Source: Marasmius tenuissimus
Taxonomy: Eukaryota > Basidiomycota > Agaricomycetes > Agaricales > Marasmiaceae
Assembly: GCA_029532415.1 (NCBI GenBank)
Contig: JAQOTA010000069.1
Coordinates: forward strand, 2,852,001-2,916,000
Direction: 5' to 3'
DNA length: 64,000 bases
Both the position numbers and the translations under genes were made by a program. Position 1 is the stretch's first letter, and every line of letters begins with the position of its first letter. This document shows positions 1-10,620 of the stretch, in pieces. Under the pieces are notes generated by a model that made no database searches, was not told where the DNA came from, and saw only the letters and a program-made list of their open reading frames with translations.

Positions 1-1
1 T

Positions 2-1237
2 ATGAGGTTTTTGGTTGTACTGTGTATTGAAAGCTCATCTAGAATTGGCCAGATTGTTGGGTTACAAGGCGGCACAAACAATAGGGCATCAACTGTATTG
101 GAGGTCTTTGCTGATGCTGTTGAGTCTTGGGGTTGGCCATCATGCATGTGGGGTGACCGTGGTGGAGAGAATAGAAGGGTCACCACATTAATGATTGCAA
201 TGCGGGGACTGAATCGAGGAAGCTTCATGTGGGGAACGTGCGTCCAATTGCTTCTTTTTCCGATTGTCTCCCAGGGATTCTTACATTATACAATCCAGTT
301 CAATGCACAATACCCAGATTGAACGTCTCTGGGTCGAGGTTGGCAGCTGTTTTGCACGGCGCTGGAGAGCTTTTTTCTATTGGCTTGAGCGGCTTCACAG
401 GCTTGAGATCAAGAACCCCTTTCACTTATGGCTTCTTCATATTCTTTTCTTGGATCCTATTAAAGAAGACATTGATGTCTTCGTACACAAGTGGAACTCC
501 ATCCCATATCTGGAGTTGGACATGAGAAATCACCAAAGGTACAGAATCTCTTAGCTATTGTATGACGTGAATGGGCTGATTGTGTGATCAAAGACATGCG
601 TCTTTTAGGAATGATTCAACATGGAGTGTACAATGACGAACCAGCAGACAACAGCAATAATGACGATGACTATGATCCACTAGCATTTGAACAAGATGAA
701 AGAGACACTCACAGCCAGTACGATTCTGGTGGTGAATCAGAGGTTGAAGATGGTAATGATGAACATGAGAGTGAATGGGAAGAAGATGAAGAGACATATG
801 GTACATTTCAAGCCAACTCTCAGTCGGCATGGATTATTGATCTTGCTCTGACTGGCATGATAGCTAATATTGATGTGTCGTGCTCAGATGAGTACAATCA
901 CAAACCCATTAAGGTTCCACGGCATCAAGACCCGTTTGAAGGCCGACCAAGTCTTCATACAGATTTCTTGGACTCTCTGGACCGGATGGATGGGGTGACA
1001 CTACCAAAAGGCTGGGGCATATATGACAATGAAGATGAAGATGACAAGGGATATCCGTTATCTGAGAATATTCCTTTGTCTGGCAAGAAATGCAGCAAAC
1101 AGCTGACTGTAACACTACCCAAGCATATATGGCACCCACGGGCCAACATGTGGGTGAAGGCAGTTATCCTAATGCAGGCAGCATTGCAGGAGGAAAGTGA
1201 AGAAGAAGACAGCGGAGATGAAGATGAAGAACAATAA
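2..1237 (+). pseudogene. Decayed integrase-like (DDE) transposon protein, 5' end cut by window edge
   Basis: The first exon (2-238) carries the motif GDRGGEN and ends in FMWG. After a gap at 239-298 that looks like an intron, the frame at 300-554 reads HNTQIERLWVEVG, then a helix-rich stretch with LWLLHILFLD. This order matches the basidiomycete family usually named integrase core domain-containing protein, a DDE-type enzyme of transposons. From 584 a long acidic tail (many D/E, residues about 20-75) runs to a stop at 1235, and contains LPKHIWHPRANMW, also typical of the family C-terminus. The GT at 239 and AG at 297-298 do not join in frame (1 nt off). A GT at 229 would join in frame but loses conserved residues. 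A TAG at 552-554 separates the core from the acidic tail. I therefore read it as a broken copy. Family recognition is from memory of motifs; the function of the acidic tail is unknown. Confidence 0.6.
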
Positions 1238-1317
1238 TTGCCATAGATGGGTTAGAGTGGATCTGAGACATCCGTCTGTATCACTATAAACAAGTTGCCT
1301 CTGAATTATCAACTTTG

Positions 1318-1402
1318 CACGCATTTCCTTTCTTCTCTTTCGTTCCATTCTTTTTTCTTTTTCCCCTCCTTTCCTTACTTTCCTTTCCTCCTTTCTCTCT
1401 CC
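1318..1402 (+). promoter_or_regulatory. CT-rich tract upstream of hypothetical gene
   Basis: An almost pure pyrimidine run (TTTCCTTTCTTCTC-like) ends about 40 bases before the ATG at 1440. CT-rich tracts directly upstream of start codons are common core-promoter features in filamentous fungi, so it supports the start chosen for the next gene. Confidence 0.4.
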
Positions 1403-1439
1403 ATATTCGGGGTGCAGGTCTATTTCAATTCTAATCATT

Positions 1440-2974
1440 ATGTCCAATAAACGGAAGAGAAATGCCCATAGTCCCAGTCCTGTCGCTTCCACATCCAAAC
1501 GTATGAACAAGCCAAAAAAAGCCAAGTCGAACTTGAGTACAGTTGGAAGGATCATCACTATGGCCAACGCCACTTCATCTACACCAATGAGCTTTGCTGA
1601 CATAGAGAGAAATCATGGATATCGGCCTGGCCAATGTGGTCAACAGTCGGTAGCATCTAGTAGCTCTGGTCCCTTGTCAGCACCAAACTCAAAGGTTAAA
1701 GGCAAGGCTCGTGAGGTGGGTACAACTTGTTTGGCACTCAGCTTTCTATATATTTCAGCAATCAATGTATTGACTATATCATAGGTTCCTGAATTCTTTG
1801 AGCTTGGGAAGGTTTTTGTGTTCATAGATGGGTGTTCAAGAAGCAGGGCTAAGGTTCATTCTTCACTATGATTCGACATATCTTAAAATTCTGACCGAGC
1901 TGTGATTCAAACTAGAATGGCAAATGGGACTTTATTTTCAAGTCCTCCTCATGCACCACCAAGCCGGTTCCCTCTCCTGCTGAATTTGATCAAGCCCTAC
2001 ACCATGGTTGTGCAGCAGAGTGTGACATTTGAGAAGGGCCTTGGCGTTTACCACTGGACATGGAGGCTGACGATGTTATGGACTTTCTTTGTTCATCACT
2101 TCCTGACCTTATCAGCCACCTTTGCTTGGTAAAACCTGTCCCTAACAAGGACTTTCTTGAAGAAATGGATCCTGAGCACAAGCGCTTTCTTCCCCCTCTG
2201 ATCCCCCTGGTCAGCACAAGGGGTCGTTGTCTCGCCATTTCTGCTGGTGCCTGCGAGTAACCTCCAACAACATTCACACAGAATCTTTCTCGGCTGTCCA
2301 TGGATAGGAGCAAGGGAGGACCGCTTGCATCCCTCACCCACACACACTTTCTTCGTGAGTCTCTTATATTCTTTTTCATTGAGCAGCACCTTGATAATCA
2401 AATCATTTTTCCTAGTCACAAGGTCTACAATTGGTAAAGGTGACACTTGTTCTTGGAACAGACCATCAAGGACTCTTCCTCCTCAGTTGACCCAGCCTCG
2501 CAACAAAGCCAAAAGTGATGACGAGGATCAGGACACAATCAATGACTTCACAGAAAGCGAGGGAGACCAAGGCAGTAGCCTGATTGACAACGATGGTGAA
2601 TCTGAATCAGTGTACAATGATACAGACTCTGTTGTTGAAGAGGTCAAGCCAGTCAAACACAACCTTCGGAAACGAACAACTCGTGGTAAGCTAGTCTGTC
2701 TTATGTTTGACTGGGTGTTGATTTCTCCCCAGTGTACATTAGCGACTCAGAAGATGACTTTGAGCAATGTGATCACGACGACGCTAAGGTCCTAACCCCT
2801 GATTCCCTGTCATGCAACAACACCAACACCAAACAGGAGGACATCGAGGTCTCTGCTATGTTCAATTCCATGGTCTCGGTATCTGAACAACGTTCATCTT
2901 CACCAATTGCCGTGAATGACCCCTTGGTTGTCTATAATGTCTTCACAGGCCCGCTTCCTGAGCTTACATTTTAG
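1440..2974 (+). CDS. Acidic hypothetical protein, multi-exon, probably transposon-associated
   Basis: I do not recognise this protein. Exon 1 starts at the ATG at 1440 with a basic, Ser-rich N-terminus (MSNKRKRNAHSPSP, then KRMNKPKKAK, a plausible nuclear localisation signal) and ends at 1715 before GTGGGT; an AG at 1783-1784 continues in frame. The last exons are clear: the frame ending at 2685 (Asp/Glu-rich, ending HNLRKRTTR) joins across a 47-nt intron (2686-2732, GTAAG..CAG) to YISDSEDDFEQ, and the stop is at 2972-2974. The middle (about 1870-2440) contains a readable stretch beginning MEADDVMDFLCSSLPDLI, but I could not connect it in one frame, so the exon map there is uncertain or the gene is decayed. 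It lies just downstream of integrase-like remains and may belong to the same element. Low-complexity acidic composition makes any function a guess. Confidence 0.35.
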
Positions 2975-3423
2975 GTGACCATTATTTCTTGATGATCACG
3001 CACGGACACTACACTCGTTGCCTACCATCCACGCTCTTTCAACTCAATGGTTATACCTTTTGTGGTTGTTGCTTGCTGGCTTGATCAATACCTACATGTA
3101 CTTACTACTATCACTCCTCCTCCACTACTTTGCCACAATCACTCCCCCCACCACTGTACATACTGCTAGCGTAAACAATCGTTGAACCATTGCCCTTTTT
3201 TATACTGAAAGAAACCCTTAGATCTTGTGGGTCATACATAGCACAGCTAGGGTGGTGTTGAGTGCTATTGCATTCCAGTGGATAATCATGATGAGCACAA
3301 AGCAGGTAGAAAACTACCCATATATTGCTCTGATTGTGAGAAATTCTGGCGCCTATTAGAGACTAAGCACCGGTTGTGATAGCCAGACACTTTTGCAGCT
3401 GTCGGTCAGTCATATCTGCTCAG
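2975..3423. other. Intergenic stretch, no gene seen
   Basis: This stretch is AT-rich and has frequent stops in all frames. It has no recognisable coding motif and ends at the TA dinucleotide where the next element is inserted. Confidence 0.6.
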
Positions 3424-3425
3424 TA

Positions 3426-3702
3426 TGAGTGTCCAAATGGGAAAATGTTATTTTCCCCCCCGCGAAGTACTTTTCCCTCCCCCCCGTTATTCCCGACAAT
3501 TTTATGTGTTTCTGCGGGGGATTCTCGCATGTTAGCTGGGCGCCTAGATGTTCTCCACATATTTCCCAATACTCAGGTGCGTCCCACAGGCCAGGCTCAG
3601 TAATCTAAGCTAAAATAAGTATCATACTACTCTTTTGTACCTAATAGGACTGTGCGTGTTCGATATTTAACATTTCCAAGTTGTTCTGACTTCCCTGCAC
3701 TC
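3426..3702 (+). repeat. Left terminal inverted repeat of the 3.0-kb element
   Basis: This is the inverted partner of 6165-6439, with scattered mismatches only. It contains homopolymer C runs, GCGAAGTACTTTTCC and GGCCAGGCTCAGTAATC. Similarity fades near 3702. Confidence 0.85.
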
Positions 3703-4357
3703 TAGTTTCTAATATAGGCACCCATGAGTGCTTAGGCATAGTGATCTAGGTATACTGAGTGTTCAAGAGATTGATTGGGACTATTCAAGTGACATTTACA
3801 GATTTTCTAGCTTTTCTGAGTGATGTAACTCCCTTAATACCACCTTCACCACTACAGAAAGTATACATCACTGCACATATTGACATGTTGAGGACCCAGG
3901 AGGATGCATAACTATCTACAGGAACACAAATGACATTGCATTCCAGGCCAAAACCCTCCAAAGTTGTAGTGGAAACGTGACTTACTCTCACGGCCGTTGC
4001 ATCACGACTCTTCTCTCGATTCATTTCTCTGACTCGCATGCCTGAATCTCTGTACTTATAGACTCATGGTTTTGAATCATACTATATACTTATAACTCAT
4101 ACATATGTGTCTTGACTCTTCTGTGACTCCTATAGCTTACAAAACTCCTACATATTCATGAATAGGACCCTGTAGTACTTTAGTATATAAAGGGATTGTC
4201 AACACTGTTAATTACTCTAACTTTCTCTCAATATATCTAGTTGAAAACATTCTCTTCTTATGGTGTGACCTCAAGACTGTGAGCTTCACTAGTAGCAGTG
4301 TGATCCTTTGTCACAAATCTGCTACAAAACACCAGAACAAATGTCAGCTGTTTCTGA

Positions 4358-4560
4358 CCGCTCATGAGCGCCAAAATCGCTCATGAGCGGTCATGAGCAC
4401 CGTGAGCCTCGGGGCTGCTCACAAGCACATACGGGACACCTTTTTTTTTGTGTGTGCTCGTGAGCACTGTGACTCTCACAGCACTCATGAACAACTCAGC
4501 ACTCCTGAGTCTCCATGAGTTTAGTTGTTCTCATATCCGCTCATGAACACACCACGAAAC
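4358..4560. repeat. Cluster of CTCATGAGC palindromes
   Basis: CGCTCATGAGCG and close variants (TCATGAGC, CTCACAAGC, CTCGTGAGC, CTCATGAAC) are packed head to head across this stretch. A second cluster lies at 5880-5985. Such repeated palindromes inside a non-autonomous element could be protein-binding sites or hairpins; this role is inference. Confidence 0.5.
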
Positions 4561-5879
4561 AAAGAAGAAAAAAAAGTAATATTCGTTCATACCATGCACT
4601 AGTCAGGACATAAACTATCACTAGTTTCAACTAGAACTACCTACAGATACATACAGTCTAAAAATCGTACAATCTACTCAACATACCCAATTCTCTATCC
4701 AGAGTCCTGACTCCGTCACCACAGCTCGGCGTTCACTACGCTACTACTTCGGCTGGCATTGTCGGCCAATGGCGTCGCTATGCGCAGATATGGTCACCAT
4801 TGTCAGTAATTCGTTAAAAAGAGGGAGCGACTAAGACATATCTCAGACGTAGTGTTGTGTTGCTGACATCTGGTGTGAAAAGGCCTGAGGAGGGGACTGG
4901 AGGAGATGGGGATGGGGAAATATACTTGGGAGACGACCAGGTATTTATACATTTTGAGGGTGGTCCGTGCGGCCTCTTTCCCTTGCCTATAACCAGTAAT
5001 CTCAGCCTACCATGCTCATCATGACGTCGACAACATCAATGGTGCACGGACCTTCATCACGCTCTCGTGAGGTGCACGCCCTGTTGTTTGACGTTACCCT
5101 AGGCGACCCTGGCTGAAACACACCAGCTAAACAATCAGTTCCAAGGTAATAGAGGGTTTACGTACCCTTTCCCTCGATAAAGTCAATTTGCCTTCAAAAT
5201 CTCCCCGTGAAACCGCCTATTCTTCCTTGCCAGTGGTGTGAGATTCTGGTCAACTGGCGAACTTGTTATGTATATAATGTTATTAGAGGGTATTTCTGAA
5301 GAGCTCTGTAGGTGGCCTGGAAGTAATAGCCTCCACTTATTCAACATTCAGCCTCGGCACTCACAAACAAAAGGCTTTGATAACGTACCAGGACCCCTGA
5401 CTTCAGCCGTCACTCAGATTAACAAAGCTTGATTGTCTTGATTTGCTTGATGTCTCTTCGTGGTCAGCATGGCGAGATAGCTCGTTCTTGATGGGAATGG
5501 CGAGAATTATGCTGGTGGGTTACGATGATATATCAGTGCTATGAACTGCACCAATGATCTCTGAAACTCATGGATTCTACACCTTATAGCATATATGGAT
5601 GGGTGCTTCTTCGATGTAATTTTAAGAGTACAGCGAGATCTGCAGTGTTGGTTGATGGCAACGGCAAGATGCAGATGGTGGAAGTTGCGGTTCAACGTTG
5701 GGATAAGGTGGCTGTGTAGTCCGCATGGCCATGACATGTTCCACGCGATGTCCATTTCATCTAACGCCCAAAAAATATTAAGTGCTGGGCATTACATCCC
5801 ACCTGTAAGACTCACACTGGGCCCGTAAATAGGCCATGGAGTTATATGAAGCAACCGTGATGTTCAAGATAGTTTCTGA

Positions 5880-5985
5880 CGACTCATGAGGTGACTGAGA
5901 CTCACAGCCGCTTGTGAGTGTTTATGAACCAGCCTGAGCCTCACAGCTGCTCATGAGCGCTCATATACCATTACTAACACTGTAA
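5880..5985. repeat. Second cluster of CTCATGAG/CTCACAGC motifs
   Basis: It contains ACTCATGAGGTG, GACTCACAGCCGC, CTGCTCATGAGCGCTCAT and relatives, echoing the cluster at 4358-4560 near the other end of the same element. Confidence 0.45.
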
Positions 5986-6164
5986 ACACTCACGAATAAT
6001 CATAAACTGTGGACATATTTTCTGGTGAAGTCCAGCATATTCCATCCACAATGTTCAAGCATATTGTCATGGCATTGCCTAGTTGCTGTAGAAATTTGAG
6101 CACCTAAAAATTAAATACAACTCAGACTCTGACACTCAAGATGGTAGATGGGTGAATGTTGGCA

Positions 6165-6439
6165 CTGTAAGGGTGTCAGAACAGCTTGGAAATGTTAGAT
6201 ATTGGACACACATAGTCCCATTAGGTATAAAAGAGTGATATGATACTTACTTTAGCTTAGATTACTGAGCCTGGCCTGTGGGACACACCTGAGTATTGGG
6301 AAATATGTGGAGAACATTTAGGCGCCCAGCTAACATGCCAGAATCCCCCGCGGAAACACATAAAATTGTCGGGAATAACAGGGGGAGGGGAAAAGTACTT
6401 CGCGGGGGGGAAAATAATATTTTCCCATTTGGACACTCA
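6165..6439 (-). repeat. Right terminal inverted repeat of the 3.0-kb element
   Basis: This is the inverted partner of 3426-3702. The outermost 20 bases match exactly. Small differences inside (for example TTCTGCGGGGG versus TTCCGCGGGGG) show the copy is not brand new. Confidence 0.85.
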
Positions 6440-6441
6440 TA

Positions 6442-7065
6442 GAGAACGGTGAGCTGTTTTCAGGTATCGTTAGCTTTTATGTTTCGGTAAGACAAAAAGT
6501 AGGATGAGAACCTGTTTGTTGAGAGTGTGTGCGGGAAAGTCACCCCAGGAGTTGACGCTCCCGGGCTACTCGTATCACTTGCTGTGGCTGAACTATTCAA
6601 GCTGTTGGTACGGGAACTTGAAGTACTTGAAGAGCTCAGTGAGGTTAAACCAATGGTCGTTGTACTGGTGATTCACATGTCAAGGAATGTTAAACGTGGA
6701 GAATAGCGTCAGAGAGCGAGAAAGTGACAAATGTCATACCCGGATTCACTAGTATTCGGAACAGAAGTAATTTCGGAGGTAGTACTTGCACCCGTCACTG
6801 TCGCAGTGTTTAGGGGGGTCTTGCGAGTCGAATCGGTAGTTGACCTCTCTATTTTGAACGTGGTCTGCAGTGGTGGCGGCGGCGGCGGATTACCCGTGGG
6901 ACTTGCGATCAGAACAACTGTTTGAGGGACCACAGACTCGGATGCGGAAGTCCGAATGTCAAGTTCAAATAGAATGTTCAGCCTTCACCTTTGTTGAGGT
7001 GAGTATGGTTACTGCCTTACCCGTCGCTTACGAGGTATCTGACCTCGACGAACGGATGATAATTC
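6442..7065 (-). pseudogene. 3' half of a split Kre9/Knh-like membrane-protein gene
   Basis: Read on the minus strand, this continues the gene whose 5' half is at 19565-19943. Exon 3 (7065-7021) encodes NYHPFVEVRYLVSD, matching YQPYAGGRYLISGG of the intact paralogue at 25732-27278, including the phase of both splice sites. The next exon gives VPQTVVLIASPTG followed by a Pro/Thr/Ser-rich stretch and ends at 6740. A further Ser/Thr-rich exon spans about 6664-6522. The transmembrane segment and cytoplasmic tail that should follow are missing: the sequence ends at the TA insertion site of the 3.0-kb element, and nothing like them is found beyond it. The acceptor before the VPQTVV exon reads ATTCG instead of ATTAG, so splicing would also fail. 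The gene is dead through insertion, truncation and splice-site loss. Confidence 0.75.
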
Positions 7066-7069
7066 CTGT

Positions 7070-7101
7070 CATCGGCGAAACCTCTAATGCGGGTCCCGAG
7101 T
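7070..7101 (+). repeat. Left 32-bp terminal inverted repeat of the Plavaka-type element
   Basis: It begins CATCGGCGAAACCTCT and ends GGGTCCCGAGT. It is the inverted partner of 19478-19509, with six mismatches. Confidence 0.8.
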
Positions 7102-7252
7102 GGGTACCACCCCCTCGTAACTCGGGATCGCCCATTGCATGTTGGATATTTTTGATAACGGTGTCCTAGGTAGGGACCCATTGCCTTTTTGCATACAACG
7201 GCCTCCATATTGTAGCTAAAGATGTACATTAGCTACATGTTGTATGAAAAAG

Positions 7253-7485
7253 TGTACAACCTACCCATCTTGAGAGACGTTGTACATCTTTGGCTCCATC
7301 TTGGAGCAGATGTACAACTCGCAGCGTAAGTTGGAGGCAAAGATGTACAACCGGCTACGAGATGTAACCAGAGTTGTACATCCTATCCATATTGGAAAAG
7401 GGAAACAACTTGGAGAGGGTGTACAACCTGTCGCAGGGTGGATAGGTCAGTACACCTTGAACCATGAGTACGGGGAATGTACAAC
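7253..7485. repeat. Left subterminal repeats (TGTACAAC type)
   Basis: Seven copies of GTACAAC or its complement, usually preceded by GAT or GT, occur in both orientations at about 7253, 7279, 7309, 7342, 7373, 7419 and 7478. Repeated short motifs inside transposon ends are commonly transposase-binding sites; that role is inferred here. Confidence 0.7.
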
Positions 7486-7913
7486 CGCGAACACGACGGG
7501 AGGGCAGGTACAGGAAGTAATGGTTAGGTAGGCAGGCACGTCGCACACATTGAATAGGGAACAATAGCATATGACATTCATTCTAATACATATACAGAAA
7601 GTGCAGCGAGTACGTAGCAGTCACGAGAGTACAAGGAAGGGAACAGCAGCAAGCATAACAGTGGGGACAGAGGAGGCTACGAGCAAGCATGATCCGGAAA
7701 AGTGACAGTTAGTGCGACAGTAACCTCACGACAGTGAGGAGTACTTACCACTGAGCGGTTACGAGTCAACATGAGCCTATTGAACACAGGTTAGTCAATG
7801 AGTTCACGAGGTAAAGATGGAGACTCACATTGGCAAAAGAAAGCGGTTCGTGAACTTGAATGAACATCGTTAGTGGGAGCACAAGAGGAATAGAGACGGC
7901 AGCACTCACGTTT
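7486..7913. other. Transposon-internal spacer, nothing recognised
   Basis: This lies between the left subterminal repeats and the end of the DUF6698-like gene. It presumably holds that gene's 3' untranslated region. No coding motif was seen. Confidence 0.5.
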
Positions 7914-10422
7914 CTAGGAATCCTCGCGGCGAAGGATAAGTTTGACACTTTTGACCCTTTTCAATAATGGCGGCAAGGGCTCAGTGTCATTCTTCTGCTT
8001 CTTCCTCTTTTTCTCTACAGCGTCGGGGCCATTGGCAACCTTATGCTTACCCTTTCCCTTTGACTTTGCTGACTTCAGTTTTTCCTCAACCTCCTTGTCA
8101 TCTTCAGTGTCAGAGTCCTCGATAATTCTCATCGCAGCGCTTCTTCGGTACGTTTTCTTCACGTTTGAGGTCAACGGCTGTTTGACAGGAGGTGGCGGTT
8201 TGTCTTCCTCGGTCTCAGGCTCTGTGACAGATTCAGCTTGGGTCATCTGAAGATGGATAAGTTACGAGAAGAGAATACGATGCAAGAAACACCTATGGCA
8301 TCTGCCTCTGAGGTCCTCGCACCTCTCTGAGTCTGAGTTGACCCTCCAACGTACTGCGTCTTGTCAATGGCCATGGCATCAGCTGCCAGGCCAAAGTCAT
8401 TGTCATCAGCCACCAGGCCAAAGTTGTTGTCATCACCCAAGTTGTTGTCACTATCCCAGTCCATCAGTTGTTCACCCGAGAGGTCTGTGGGATCTTCAAC
8501 TTGGCTGCTGTTAACGAGAGAGCCAATGGTGCAAGAGGGTGGTGGTGCAAAATCATCAGTGACGGGGGCAGCTACTTCAGTGTTGTCAGCAGAGGTAGAA
8601 ACGAGGGCATCATCATCGGTAAAGGGAGGAAGGGCACTGTCATCAGTAGATACTTGGATGATGACAGTAGAGACAAGGGCAATGTGGCGTTGCTCAAGAC
8701 GAGTCTCAAGAGATTCGACCTGGTCCATAGAAGTGTCTGCTGTGACAGCAGCACCAACTGCTGCAGCAGCTTTCACCGCTATCAAGAACAGATGCCTGAA
8801 CTCTCTCTTCTGTAGGGTCTTGCCGAACATTGAATCCGGGTCAACATCTGTGTCTTCCTTGGATGTTGGGTTGACGGATGCACCAGCAAGGCCCTCACTA
8901 ACAGAGAATATCAGAAGAAACAAAAAACTGAGAGTGTAAACTGTGACTTGTGTTTTCCACCAGTACAGGGTGTCCTGTGCAAACACCGGGTTGTCGAAGT
9001 ACCTCAACACAGCCCTGTGTAGTTGCGAGTTGAGCATGCCATTCTGGCCTTTCCTCCAGTAGCCGCTCATGCCAATCGCATGAATGCCCTTTGAGCAACA
9101 TCAGAATGAGTGCAGGGAAAGAAACAGTGAGGTGCGCAACTCACATGAACTACAGCATAGGCGATGGTATCTTTTGTAGGCTCCAGCAAGCCATGCTTGG
9201 CAGCCTGGCCGCGGCTTGTAGAAGGCTCTTCACCAGGGGTGAACATCACACTGTGCATTGCGGCAGCCTCTGGTCCCATATAGATGAACTTCCATATCTA
9301 GGAAGATATGCCGTTAGCCACTGGTCAGTAAGTAAACAGAACACGACTTACAAGGACCAGGAACAACGATCTAAAAAGACCATCTTCGGGATCCGATTTG
9401 TCGTAGACGCCATTCTTGTAAAGGCAAAGGCCAAGATCATGTGCCCTGCACTTGATCTGGCCATTTTCAAGTTTGGCTAGAAACCTACAACACAACTTAG
9501 TACTGCAACGATCGAACGAGAAGGTACTTACGCATCTGGATCTGCATTGAACTCAGCTACAAATTCTGGAGGGATCATGACACGAGCAATCTGTTTGTGA
9601 TTGGTGCCACGTTGATTCTTTGGTGCGTGCATGCTGAGTGGAGGATCAAACAAGGTGATACTCAGGAATCGCTGCAGGAATTCCAAGGCGGCGGCCTTGA
9701 GTTGACATGTATCTTGAGCTCTTGAGTCTTTCTTTGATACATTCAGCTGTATGTATGTCAGTGATTGCGAGGTAGGTATGTTATAGATCACTTACTATTT
9801 CCGCCATATCCTTGAGGAGGTTGTGCTCGAGCATATCCTCGAGGTCTTTCAGTAGCTGTTCCTTGCCGATACGTTCCTTGAAAGCATTGAAATGCCTGAG
9901 GCATTCATCTCCAATGAGGAAGTGGGATCAATGTGAGGCCAAGAGGAGGAAAAATGTGCACAAACCTTTTGTCCCTGTCCTCTGGTAGGCCTACCATGTC
10001 AACACCCTCAAGGACAAAGTGCTTGTTGATGCCAGCATACAGGACACCGATATGACTGACGTCAAAGGTGACCGTCTTTGTGTTCCAGCGAGCACTATCC
10101 TTGTATATATCAAGGCGGTTATCGTGCCTATATCAAGTATCAGTGAAAGTCCAGATGAAAGAGTGCATATAACGTACTTTTTCTTTCCGCCTCCTTTAGT
10201 TTCCTTGTACTTCTTCAGTATACGCTTGATAGACACGGTTCCCTCCTTCTTGCCGGTGATCTTGACCTTCGACAACGCTGGACTTTGAGCTGGCGCCGGT
10301 TTTGCTGGAGCTTTGCCCTTCGATGAGGCACCCTGTGAATGAGCCTTGCGATGAGCAGCCGTCTGAGAGCAAGTACGCTGGAGTTCTCCAGCGGTTTGAG
10401 AACGAGTGCGGTGAGCTTTCAT
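7914..10422 (-). CDS. DUF6698-like protein, transposon cargo
   Basis: The start at 10422 gives a basic N-terminus (MKAHRTRSQTAGELQ, Lys/Ala/Ser-rich). Spliced exons then read SARWNTKTVTFDVSHIGVLY (10127 downward), CLRHFNAFKERIGKEQLL, AAALEFLQRFLSITLFDPP with NHKQIARVMIPPEF, LCLYKNGVYDKSDPEDGLFR, FIYMGPEAAAMHS, KDTIAYAVVH and finally LYWWKTQ. The order, from the helical N-part through the YDPxNPxxGLF-like and GP(S/E)-A motifs to the LxWWxxQ end, matches the basidiomycete DUF6698 family (Pfam PF20414, unknown function). The protein then continues into an acidic Ser/Thr/Asp-rich region and a basic tail (KSKGKGKHKVANG) with stop at 7914. One junction, before CLRHFNAF, does not resolve cleanly, so a frameshift there is possible. 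Lying inside the Plavaka-type element on the strand opposite the transposase, it is cargo or an accessory transposition factor; which one is unknown. Confidence 0.65.
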
Positions 10423-10620
10423 GGTGAATATGGATGTGATTGTGGTAGTGATCAGGAAAGACGTGTTGACGCCCATGAGCGCCAGACGCGTCCTTTTATA
10501 GTAACCCAAATTAGGGTTAGGTTTCACTAGGCCTCCCTCTGTGAATACAGACAAAATGAGATCGATTCGCGTATGTACCAGTACGTTGGGAAGCTAGATA
10601 GACTGCAAGAAAATAGGAGG

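Larger units (their letters stand above)
3426..6439. mobile_element. 3.0-kb non-autonomous TIR transposon with TA target duplication
   Basis: The two ends are near-perfect inverted copies of each other over roughly 275 bp. The left end begins TGAGTGTCCAAATGGGAAAA at 3426 and the right end finishes with its complement at 6439. Both ends are flanked by TA (3424-3425 and 6440-6441), the target duplication expected of Tc1/mariner-type and some other cut-and-paste elements. The interior has no long open frame resembling a transposase, so the copy must depend on enzymes from elsewhere. It does hold a TATATAAAGG-like sequence near 4185 and two clusters of the palindrome CTCATGAG. The flanks are unlike each other (transposon debris on the left, a truncated membrane-protein gene on the right), so it landed at an older junction. 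The superfamily is inferred only from the TA duplication. Confidence 0.8.

Noticed and set aside
1169..1603. 144-codon minus-strand frame
   Set aside because: It is produced by the pyrimidine-rich promoter tract read on the opposite strand (Lys/Glu/Arg repeats), with no family resemblance.
3426..6439. LTR retrotransposon interpretation of the repeated ends
   Set aside because: The repeats are inverted, not direct, and are flanked by TA. There is no primer-binding site or reverse-transcriptase coding.
8361..8939. 192-codon plus-strand frame
   Set aside because: It is the complement of an Asp/Ser/Thr-rich exon of the minus-strand DUF6698-like gene. Low complexity explains the absence of stops.
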